A stretch of 64,000 nt of DNA from Oikopleura dioica (taxonomy: Eukaryota > Chordata > Appendicularia > Copelata > Oikopleuridae). Each line of letters begins with the position of its first letter. The first letter of the stretch is position 1. Both the position numbers and the translations under genes were made by a program. The DNA lies in NCBI GenBank assembly GCA_907165135.1, contig OU015567.1:10359001-10423000 (forward strand). Direction: 5' to 3'. Shown here in pieces: positions 22,929 through 33,700 of the stretch. Below the pieces are notes generated by a model that was not told where the DNA came from, did no database searches, and was given only the letters and a program-made list of their open reading frames with translations.

Positions 22929-25900
22929 ATGTCTAAAAGGGCACGTCTGATAAAAGAGTTCGCAGAAGAGCTTGAATCAAAGTCAAAAGACACGTATATT
23001 TATGATCATCCTCCCCCAAAGGACGATGAATGTAGAATTGCAAGTCAGATATCGAATAATGGAATGAATTCGACAGTTTTTGATAGCAACAGTAACAAAG
23101 AAATGATGCATGATTTTTCCATTTTCCACGAGAAAACGCAAGATAATGTATTCGACCAAACACTGCATAGGGTTGATTCTATGGCTGAAAGCCCCGACTT
23201 CCGTTGTAGCTACTCTGCTGTTTGTATTGAGGTCTTCTCTGATGGCCGGCAAAATTTACCACAAGATCCCAAGGAAGATCCTCTAACAGCAGTTTGCATC
23301 GTGTACTATCACTCGGATGAAGACAGAGAAGACGAAACATGGTTGTTATATACTCGTGACAAGATATATTCCGAAGACGATAGATACGATCTGAACCCCC
23401 GTTTGATCTTCTGCAAAAATGAAATGACACTTTTCGATAAATTTGCTCGACTTTTCCAAAGTCTTAATCCTGACGTAGTTCTTGGCTGGGAAATGAGACG
23501 ACGATCGCTCGGATTTCTGATCAAAAGAGCAGTTTTCGGCCTTGGATGGAAGAAATTCGGGTTGTGCCTCAGTCGACACTTTGGAGGGGATGAAAATAAT
23601 TACTTCGAGAAAGCAACGGTTGGGGATGTGGCGATCCCTGGCCGAACTGTCTTAGAGTTCTGGCGCCTGGCTGCTGATGAGTTGAGTCTGAGATCAACGA
23701 GTTTTGAAGCGGCGGCGTATGAAGTTCTCGGCAAACGCACTCCAATGATGAAACGGATAAAGATGCGGATTATGTGGAACTCTACTGATTGGGAAAAAGT
23801 GTTAAATTTCCTCACGTGCAGAACAGAAAGACTTGCTTTGATGATAAAGAAGATCGGGTTGTTAGAAATCGGATACGAAGTCTCAGGAATCGCAAATGTA
23901 TCCATGAAAGATTCGCTCACTAGAGGATGTCAAGTAAGACATGAAGGTATATTCGGAAACTGCTGTACCTATCTAGGAGAGTTTTCAATGGTAATTTATA
24001 AAAAAAAGAGTAACCTGTATTAAAACTAAGTGAAAGAAATGGTAATGGATTCACCAACTGAAGCTGATGTTCGGGAATCAAGAGCAGGAGAACAAATTGC
24101 TCTCAATCTTGAGCCCGAATCTGGCATGTATACTGGTGGAGTTGCTGTTCTTGATTTTACATCACTGTATCCCTCTGTTATTATCGCTCAAAACATGTGC
24201 TACACCACCATTCTCGGAAATTATCAAGATCATTTGAATGGAGAGCCTCAAAATGTTGGTACGAAATTTGCATGGGCGCTGCCTCGTGAGCAACTTCCTG
24301 ATGAGACGGACGTTCATTATGCTTCAACAAACTGTTGTTTTGTTAATAAAGAAAAACGAATGGGGATTTTGCCGCAAATTCAGACGAAGGAAGGTTTTGA
24401 ATACCAACTCATGGTTTTAGTTGAATTTATTTCGAAACTTAAATAGCTCCTGTCTAGCCGAGCAGCAATAAAGAAAATGATGAAATCCGGCACTCATTCT
24501 CACCGAGAATACAAAATGCTCGATTCTCGTCAACACGCACTAAAAATGATTGCAAACACGATGTACGGATACACCGATGCTGGATTCTCCGGAAGAATGC
24601 CAAACCGACATCTTGCAGAAGCAATTGTCGGTGATGCAAGATGTTTGACAGAAAGAGCAGCGATTGCTTGTAGAGATATGTTCGGCAAAACAGTCATTTA
24701 TGGGGATACGGATTCTGTCTTTGTCGATATGGAAGAAACTGTAAATAGGATCGGTTCAATTAATTTTTAGAATCCAAACTCATCAAATTAATCAGTCCGG
24801 TAAAAGAGAGAATATTGGCGATCTGATAGATTATGTTAAAACTATGGCTGAAGAAATCACAGCAATGTTCCCGCCACCCATTGACTTAAAGTTCGAGAAA
24901 GTCTACTGGCCCTGTATTCTGGAGACAAAGAAGAGATACTGTGGATATCCATGGGAAAAGGCTGGTAAAAAGCCTGAGCTGGAATCAAAGGGAATCGAAA
25001 ATATCCGAAGAGATGGAGTTCTTGCGGGTGGTAAACTGGTAACGAAGGCGGCGAAAACGCTCTTTGACATGGTTGTTGATGGCAAACTCAGTTTCAGGAT
25101 CGCGCTCCATTATCATAGATCATATTTAGGTATCGAACTCCTTGTTGATTTCAAATGTAGAGTGCTTGCAAAGTAAACTAAAGGGAATACTGATAGACGA
25201 AATCGTAAAGATAAAGTCTAACCCAATAGCTTTTCTACCTGATTTGATATTTGAGAAATCATGGCGTGGATATGATGGCTATGCGCCAGGAGCTAAAATT
25301 CCTGCTTGGAAAATAGCAAGAATCAAATACAAACGAGGAGGACCCCTCAATGGCCCTCCTTCAGGAGAACGGATAAAATATTGCGTGGCGGTTCCTACCC
25401 CAGAATCCGGAGAGTCTGTTTTCTCAAGAACGTGGGAAGTTGAGGAATTCTTATTTGGTGATCTTCAGGAAAAGAGCTTCAAAACTCACTTTAGTGAATA
25501 AATATAAGATCTACTACAGATTATTTTGAAACTCATTTTCTAGCCTGATATAGACTGGATAATCAGAATTCATATTCTTCCTGGTTTAGAGCGGTTACTA
25601 GGCGCAGTTCACCCTCTACTTCGAGCGTCACGGTGGGAGGAAGACATTACAGGCCAAGAAGCATCGGTTACTGCCACGAATGGTTCATGGAAAACCTTTT
25701 CTGCCGCCGAACAGTGTATTGCTTGCGAAATGGATGATCCTGCACCCAACAATGTTTTCTGCGAAGGATGCAAAGAAAATAGCGCAGTGATGCGTGTCGT
25801 CGCGAACGAGAAAGAAAAAGTCGAAAACGATCTATCAAAATATCAGCGGAAATGCTTTAATTGCCACAAAGAAGGTAACGGTCCAATAAAAATTGATGAC

Positions 25901-26062
25901 AACACTGTCGTAGCTTTCGGGACAGCGTCGATCGAAGATTTAGACGAAGAGTTTTGCACGAATCTTGACTGCTCGAACAACTACCGACTGATCTACACCG
26001 AGAGGAACATGCCAGCAGTACTCAGAAACCGCCTGTTTGAACATTTCTGTTCCTCTGCATGA
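22929..26062 (+). CDS. REV3L: DNA polymerase zeta catalytic subunit, short form
   Basis: Family B translesion DNA polymerase. Exons are about 22929-23946, 24031-24413, 24447-24740, 24772-25129, 25161-25468 and 25544-26062, some 950 residues. The degenerate exonuclease region shows LNPDVVLGWEMRRRSLGFL and the LTRGCQ landmark. Polymerase motif A is DFTSLYPSVIIAQN, motif B KMIANTMYGYTDAGFSGRMP and motif C VIYGDTDSVFV; LKFEKVYWPC and ETKKRYCGY with KGIENIRRD follow, all REV3-like. The C-terminus has two cysteine clusters, CIACEMDD...FCEGC and CFNCHK...FCTNLDC, the latter expected to hold an iron-sulphur cluster. Only about 95 residues precede the exonuclease domain, against over 2,000 in human REV3L. 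The intron at 25469 starts CAG|GAAAAG (GA-AG), and the junction at 24741-24771 is one base out of phase. Confidence 0.92.
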
Positions 26063-26889
26063 ATCAAAAGCCTTTTATATGTTACACTGCCTCAAAGACG
26101 GACAATAAAAGAGAAACACACTGATAGTAAAACAATAAGCGGAGGTCGATTGCCCACCGTTTATTTTCGCAATGATTTGTTTGTCTGGCTAAGCTTTCTT
26201 TATTGAAGATTTATCATACAGCTGGAAGATATTTTATTAACAAGATTAGCTTGTAAGTTGCAACGCTGCGAGTTTATTATTTCAATTTTCGAATTTTGCA
26301 TTTAGTAATGATAGGATAATGATAGTTGGATTAACAAGGTCTGAAGAAAAAGGCATATTCGCGATGCAGTCGGTTTTAAGTTCGTTTTCTGTTTGAGCAC
26401 AATGGTGAAGATAGAAAGCATGAATTGAATTTCGTGAGTTAAGAAATTGTTATTTGTCGTTTTTTTTAATAAATAAATACAATTTGTGAAATTTTCGGGT
26501 TTTAGGAACTGTCGGAGCCAATAGATAGTCTGATGGAAAAAAGGAACAAAGGGAGATAAATAATTACAACTGTTATCGCACGCAAATGAAAATCTGTACA
26601 TTTGTAAATAAAATAATTAGTTGAACTGAGTGTAAATTGATAAGTTCTTCGAAGATTCTAAGCAATGAAAGATCATAGGCTCACAATGTCGGAAATAATA
26701 AGGAATCTGTATCGAATTTGGTACAATAGCGAGAATAAAGAATTGTGATTGAGTTAGTAGAGTTGAAGTTTTCTGAGGCACAGTGATAAGAAAAGTTCTC
26801 ATGGGAGCCTTGAAATGTAGTGGGAATGTACGCTCAGCGAGGGTAAGTAGAATAAAAAAATTGAATTAGTTTTTAGAAAGGAGGAATTA
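26063..26889. other. convergent 3' region of REV3 and YAP
   Basis: REV3 (plus) and YAP (minus) converge here. AATAAA at 26104-26109 is a likely REV3 polyadenylation signal. Very AT-rich; several short ORFs on the minus strand show no protein-like composition and are not called. No inverted repeats were found. Confidence 0.45.
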
Positions 26890-29642
26890 TCAGCTGCGAA
26901 CGACGCGGTCGGGAAAAAGAGCCTTTTGTAAGATATCCTTTGGCAGGTCGGTTCCAAAAGTGCCAATGTCGAGTTCGATTTGGCTCAATGGATCATTGTC
27001 AGCGAAGCCAGAAGAGTTATTGTTCGAACTTTGCTCCATCCCTTGGAAGTGCTGACTTTGGAGGATATCGTGTTGATCGCCTGGGTTTTGATAGTGTCGT
27101 TGTTCGGCCATGGAGATATTTGAATGTGATCTGGGAACCGGCTGGTGGAGTCTAATGCACCTTGAGAACATGTCCAAGAAAGTACTCGTTTACCTGTCTG
27201 GGAGAAGATGGTGAGAATGGGATCGTTGATGAGGGTAGATCGGCCTCTGTGGGAACTGCTTCATCTGAATTCCTCTTCTAAAGATGGATTATTTTTCGGA
27301 AGCTCGACATGCTAGAATACCGGAGGCTTTGGGGCAATGATTGCGATGAATTAGACTGAAAATGAGAGTAACGATTTGGATCAAGTCCCATGTCCATCAT
27401 GTAGTCTTGGACCTGCGAGTCGATGTGTTGCTGATTATGAGGGGAGTTAGAAAAGGTAGGATTCGAATTCTGATTGTGGTCGTATGAAGGCGCCTGCTGG
27501 GGAGAGGGGGACATTTGGTGCATTTGAAGGCGGCTCATCATGGAGGTGGTCGAATCGTAGTACATAGTGCCGTTTCCAGTACTTTGGCCATTGCTTCCGA
27601 ATTGGCAATTGTTTTGGGACTGAACGGGCATATTCGTCATGTGTGAAGGGCGCTGAAAAGAATTTCAATTGACTCTCAATGAGCAACAAATCGAATGACA
27701 AATTGAGCCCTTTGATGTTTTCTTGTCTGATAGACAACGAAAATATAAGAGTTGTGAATGTGCCAAGAGTTGAGAACCATAAGCTGGTAAATAGAGTCTC
27801 GCGTTGATGATTTTTGTGCCTTTAGAGGTCAACAAAGAGATCTCTGAAGCCTACTTTTTCGGTCGGGTGATAACGAGTTAAATTGAATTTTGAAGCATTC
27901 TGGCCTTATCGATGCACTAGAATGCCGAATTCAACTCGTCACATCCGACTGAAACAATCATCGCTCTGGCAACAAACTCCTCTTTCTCGAGAGAGAAGCT
28001 TTCGGAATGAGAGGACGGAATCTTATTATCGACTTGAATAGATTCTGATCTCAGCGCCGAGGCTTCAACGCGAGATATTCGACTAACCTTGGGGCTCAAT
28101 GAGGAGTCAAAACTTGAGTGCATATTGATGGAATCGTCGGTCATGGAACTGTCGGTTGTTATTTCGCTGATTTGATCGTTGAGAGGTCCCTAGAGAGGAG
28201 CTATTAATGATACGGTCGGTATAAAGACTTCTATCAATACATAAAGTGCGGAAAAATGATCCTTACGTTAAGGTGCATGCAATCGGGCCCAGGAAGGGAG
28301 TGTGGTTGTCCCACGAGTGAGTTTTCTGGTAGTAACTGTTGCTCGACGAGTGGGTGGATCCAGCTCGTTTGTTTAGTCTCATGATTAATGAAAAGACCTT
28401 CTGGTCACGTGTCACTTGTCGCTCACAATGCGACGGCAATTGTGAAGCCTAAAAATGAAAAATGGGTTAGGGCGAGAATGAGAAGCTATAGTGTTATAGT
28501 TGGCGCGAGCTCTGGGACTTACATCGTTGTATTCGCACAGTTCCATGTGTTTTCGCTTGAACTGCTCTAGAATCTGCACTCTGGGATCTTCCATCTGCGA
28601 GTTTTCTCGATCTGTCGACGAAGTAGCGTATGCCGTTTTGAAAACACATTTCCCAGTTTCCAGGCAATGGGATTCGCTCGATATCAACTGCGAGTGGCTG
28701 TATCCGGCCCCTGAAGAAAATTTCAGGGTAAAAATCAGATCGATTTCCTGGCATTGTGGTTTATAATTCTTTCTTGTTTTCTTACATTGCTTGGGTGGGC
28801 TGACGTTTTGGTATTATCGGCAGCGAACGCGATCTTGAGTGTTGCGAGTGGTTGATTGACGTTGCTTGGGCGTTCGGAGGCTTGCCGGCGTTGTGGACAC
28901 CAACCGTGCAGTGAGAGCCTTGAAGTGAGTTACTTGCGTGTTGAGGCGAACCAAGGGATGACGAGTAAGCAGAGCCGGGAGATCCAACTCCTTTGAGGTG
29001 ATTCTGTGCGCTGGGAGGTTCGCTTTTGATAAGAGACTTATCAAAACGCTCGAAAATGATGTCACGAAGAGGAGAACACATTCTTTTCAAAACGGTAAAT
29101 CGTTAAAATACTTGGAAAGATCTTTGAGCGCTTTCCTGGAGTTGTTTATATTGTCGACCCTTCTTGTGCGAGTCTTTGTTTTCGATTTCTCTATTTCGGT
29201 TTCTTTTAGAGGAAGAGTGCGTTCGATGGACCCGCATTGGGCCAAGAGAGCCAGAGTCTGATGAATTTTGAAGAGAGTCTGTTGAAGAATGTTGTTTGAG
29301 CTTTTGCTCGAAAAATGAGGCTGGAAAAGATCCTATTGCTTGAAAGTTACCACTTTTCAAGATTAACCAACTTTACCTTTCATGGCACGAGGAAGACTTT
29401 TCGATTTTTGATGCTTTTGGTCGAGGAGGGACAAACTTTGCTCAAAGTGTTTTTCGATTTCATCGCAAACGGAGCCTAATTTTCTGTGTGAAAAAGAAAA
29501 CAGAAAAAGATGTTTACCTGTGAAACTATAAGTTTGGCTCTTTGACCTGCAATGTCCCTTTGTTTTAGCCGAGTCTTCCATTTTTGTTTTCGCATTCTCG
29601 TTACTTTTCAAATTGGGACTTTTCGTTTTCCCCGAGTCCATT
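26890..29642 (-). CDS. YAP1: YAP/Yorkie-like Hippo pathway co-activator
   Basis: Transcriptional co-activator of the Hippo pathway that binds TEAD factors. The start is at 29642 (MDSGKTKSPN). The TEAD-binding region follows: a helix EIEKHFEQSL, SLPRAMK, a 37-bp intron, then AIGSFPASFFEQ (compare human LPDSFFKPP). A LATS-like site RVHRTHSSS comes next, corresponding to HVRAHSS. Two WW domains are recognisable: IPLPGNWEMCFQNGIRYFVD ... MEDPR (28720-28590) and LPSHCERQVTRDQK ... FINHETKQTSWIHP (28430-28340). Each shows a one-base frame change at an A or T run, so the frame must be switched to follow them. The Gln/Ser/Asn-rich C-terminal half ends LFPDRVVRS, without the PDZ ligand TWL of YAP. Several middle exon limits are not resolved. 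Confidence 0.78.
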
Positions 29643-30025
29643 CACGAATACCTCTATTTTTTTCTAAAAAGAGAAAAAAGCTTTAAGAAATCTGCGCGCT
29701 CGTAAAGTGCTGGCTTCAGAACAACAATCATGAGTCAACAATGGACGAATATTGGTGATAGAGCACCTGCGATAAAAAACAAGAAAATTAAGGACGGATT
29801 GTGTAAGCGACGCTCCTACGTATCATCGCCGAACGGGACTCTAATAAGGCTCATTGTGACGATTGAACACTGCTCGAGTAAATATTGGTTCAACGGAACA
29901 GATCATAAAGATTTTACAGCGAGCTCGAAGTTGTAGTAAGCGTGAGATGATTCCCCATGGGAAAAATTCCTATAACTCGCTGCCTTACAATAATTACTTC
30001 ATTTTTCCGTTCCTCTTTAATTTAA
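29643..30025. other. upstream region of YAP
   Basis: Promoter-side flank of the minus-strand YAP gene, up to a transposon-like element at 30026. A 68-codon plus-strand ORF from 29730 (starting MSQQWTNIGDRAP) has no support beyond an acceptor-like TTCAG upstream, and is not called as a gene. Confidence 0.35.
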
Positions 30026-30666
30026 GGGGAGGTCGTCGAGAAATTTTTTCGCCTTTTCAAAATTTTGATTATATTTTTGGATTCCTCGATAAAAAGGAGT
30101 ATTTTTGGTCCCTAGCTTTTTCTTAATTTGTTAACTTTTAATGTAAAATTTTCGATTTTAAGTCTCGAACTTGAAATTTCTTGAAAATTATTCGTTGGTG
30201 ATTTCGTCCAAAAACTATCTGAAACTGATTATTATACTCTAGGCATTGTTTTAAAATGATTTCTGACTAATTATTTTTAAAAATCCGAGTCTTTGTGATT
30301 TTTGAATAATTTTCCATGAAAAATGGGTAAAAATGTCGATTTTGACGAAAATCAAATATTTTTAATCAATAAGAAAAATTTTTTATGAAAGTAACCCTTA
30401 ATTTTTGATCGCCGGTTAATTTTTAAGGGTCTAAACTACTTATTAATTATATTTGATGAAGAAAAAACTCGGTTTTCGAGATTTTGGTCACGAGACACCC
30501 CACTTCAACCCTAATTTTTGAAAAATTTTTCAAAAAATTTTTTCTGCTTTTCGCCGGTTAATTTTTCAAACCCTTTTCTTTCAATCCGAAAAGTCAGAAT
30601 TTTTCTATCTAATCGGGTTTCTCCGCATTTTTGGTCACGGAAATCCCAATTCTCGTCGACCTCCCC
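30026..30666. mobile_element. 641-bp MITE with TTAA target duplication (piggyBac-like)
   Basis: The segment is bounded by 17-bp terminal inverted repeats, GGGGAGGTCGTCGAGAA at 30026-30042 and its reverse complement (one mismatch) at 30650-30666. TTAA flanks both sides (30022-30025 and 30667-30670), the target-site duplication characteristic of piggyBac-superfamily elements. The interior is AT-rich and non-coding; a short sequence GCCGGTTAATTTTT occurs twice (about 30411 and 30554). With no transposase, it would be a non-autonomous element mobilised in trans. Repeat ends and TTAA are seen directly; the superfamily assignment is inference. Confidence 0.8.
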
Positions 30667-30722
30667 TTAAGGAAAATATAAATATGGCAAGTGTGTATTT
30701 GGGATGAAAGGTAAATGTAGTA

Positions 30723-30728
30723 TTTATT
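30723..30728 (-). terminator. polyadenylation signal AATAAA, minus strand
   Basis: AATAAA on the minus strand, 35 bp past the stop codon of the RGG exon at 30763. It supports 30763-30918 being the terminal exon of a minus-strand transcript. Confidence 0.6.
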
Positions 30729-30762
30729 ACGGGCAGTACGCAGACTCTGATAACAGTAGAAA

Positions 30763-33700
30763 TTAATAAGGTCCACGACGACCTCCTCGATGTCCTCCGC
30801 CGCCACGTCCACCACGGCCACGCGAGTCGGTAAAGCCGCCACGGCCGCCACCTCTGAAGTTTCCTCCTCCACGATACGCACCTCCACCTCGTTGGGGAGT
30901 ATTGCCGCCGCGCTGTTCCTGACGTAATTCATTGATAGTTTGTTCGAATGTTTCGTCGTTCAATAAGTGATGAGGGGATTATTCAAAAATGCTTTAAGGA
31001 AGATAGCGAGTGTGAGATAGGGTCGGCATCCTCTGCAGAAATCTAAACTTGCCAGCGTGATTATGTGCTGTCTTTGATTCCCGCTCAAAACTGACCCCTT
31101 CTTATGTCAGCTGCTTGCTGTTTGCATATCTGTAGAGCGGCTCTACCAGAGCCTTTAATATACCTTCATAGTTCTCCGCTTGATAACAGGTAATCTTTCT
31201 GAGAGATTCGAAATGCTGAGGCCAGTTTTGATTCTGTGCATAAAACATTTGAAATGAAAATATATAATCCTGCCTTTTTTCGAGTTCTTGGATCTTTTCA
31301 TCTATTGCAAGAGAACTTTCTGGGACCTAATCGAAAATTAGCTGTCATATCTTGCATCTATAAGCAAACAGTTTCGTGGAAGAACGATCTTAAGCGTTAA
31401 ATTTATGCCTTTTCCTTCCAGATTTATAGAATAGAATGCCAACCCTAGCCGATCATTTTTAAAAAGTGCTAATATAAAATTAGTCCTCGGTGACAAATTG
31501 ACGACGTGTAAAACGGCAACAAAGAGGGTAATAGCATGACGAAGTGTGTTTATGCTCGTAGGACAAAATGATTTTGTTACGAAAGGGTTATTGAACAAAA
31601 TTTGTGAACTGTTTTACGCGATGACGTTGGGTACCTGGATAGGGTCAAAGTTTTGGCTACCAGAGAAGCCGCCTCGCGGTCCTCCTCCGCCACGAGGTCC
31701 TCCACCTCGACCGCCTCTTTGTACAGGAGATGGCCACTGATTGTTTTGGCCTCGGGAGTCATTATCGAAGCTTTGGTTCTGGGAGCCGAAGTCATTATCT
31801 CTCCAACCCCGTCCATTTCCATTTGCTCTAAGACATGTTATTTTTCCAAAGAACTCGAAATAATTTACCTGGCTTTCTGTAGGTTGGAGGAGGTCGGTAA
31901 GTCTCAGGCGCGCGCATTCCGGCACCTTCAACAAGATTCTTGAGTTGTTCGTGATTTTCATTGAGAGAGAGTCGTTGACGCTTCGACTGTTCAATTTCTT
32001 GCTCATGACGGGCACGGAGTTGCTCCTAAAAAGTGAGTGTTACTGTGACGTCCGGTTCCCAGATCTCGCATGAGAAATAATCTCAATTGCAATTATTACC
32101 TGGCGCTGACGTCGAGATTCTTCCATTTGTCGCAATCGAGCTTGTTGTTGTTCCATCTCTCGTCGAATTAGTCGTTCCTGATTTAGAAAGCTAGAGTTCT
32201 CTTCTATGATTTCAATGGCTTACCTGCTCCTCGCCGATTCCTACTCGCATCTCCTGCTCTAGGCGTTGCTTTCTTTCTGCAGATTCGAACTTCACTTGCT
32301 CGATTTGAGAACGCTCCAGTTCTTCTAGCGCTTTCCATCGATTTCCAAAGTCCATTTCGAAAGTCTCTGGCGCAGCGAATCGAGGAGGGTACGAGTATTC
32401 TTCTTCAAAGCCGTAAGTATTGTAGAGACACTCTTCTTGGAGACCGTCGGCGTCATCGACAGAGTCAACCGCGGAGCACACAACGGCTCGCGGAGACAGC
32501 GTTAAAAAGAAGCAACCTTGGTTGACTTGCTCGATCGCCTTCGTTGCCGAGTTTTTCGGTCGAATTCGACGATTCCCCTTTGAAAGACAATTTTTATAAG
32601 GTTCTCTCGATTAAGATTATTTTTAATGTATCTGAGTTTTCTGTAATTTGAATATATTCTGAATACGATTTAAGCGACGAATGTCGCTTTGCTTTTTCAA
32701 TTCTGAAGATTTTTTCCGAAAACATATGATATCCTTCTGCGTTTCTACGTTCTTTATTCAGATCAAAGATCCATTTAAGTTTTTATGTAAATCAAATGAC
32801 GAAAAGAAAGATACTTCTTAGATAGCAAGCAACAAGACAAAGAATTTTACTTCTTGGTGACAACGAAGCTGGCTCAAAATTCGTCGATCGAGATTCTGTG
32901 TCGATCAGAATCAACTTGATCTCTTATGAAAGATTTTTAGACAAGAAAGGGACAAACAAGTTGAAATTTCTCGGGTTATAGCCTAACCAAAATCTAACTA
33001 AAACTATCACCAATAAAAATTTATCTGTTACTAAACTAAATATTCGAAATGCATGTCACCGAGAAGTAAAAGAAGAATATGTGAGATAAATGAAGGAGAT
33101 AAGTGAACATTCAAACAATTCTGTGACCTACTTTTCGAGGGATTTGCCTCGTTCATCGACCATAACAACGGCTCGTTCGATTTTACCGAAACGAGAAAAT
33201 GCATCATAAAGACGCTCGTTGGAAATGAGAGGAGATAGGTTCTTGACTTCAATGCTCGTTCCCTGAGCAGCGAATTTTACTCGGATGGGGCGATTCTGTC
33301 CAACAATGGTTTTGCCGCTGAGGCCATATTTAGCCTGGTCGGCTTGCATGCGGTTGGTCATTTTGATAAAGGCGAATGTTTTTCCTATTGAATATAAATC
33401 AATATCTTTTTATAAATATAGAAAAAATAAATAATATCGTTTATAATTTTATGGATAGAAATATTTTTGCTCGGACGATAATTTCTAAATAAGGTTTCTT
33501 CAATGAGATTATGACATAAAGACCCGATACTTTTGATAGATTGATTCATCTGCTCATACGAAAAACATTTTCAAGAAGGGACTCTTTGAGAACGATTCGA
33601 TGAAGATGCAACTCTCTGTCAGAGAGTTTCTCAAGAATTACGCTTGAATACTATTTGTGAACATTTTCTTTTCAAATAGAATTGATGAGATACCGCTATG

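Noticed and set aside
26302-26802. Two minus-strand ORFs of 99 and 61 codons
   Set aside because: Translation of AT-rich 3' flank, rich in Phe/Leu/Ser, no conserved pattern; lies where REV3 and YAP converge.
29730-30126. Overlapping plus-strand ORFs (68 and 87 codons)
   Set aside because: The second runs into the MITE at 30026, and the first has no family resemblance or downstream exon.
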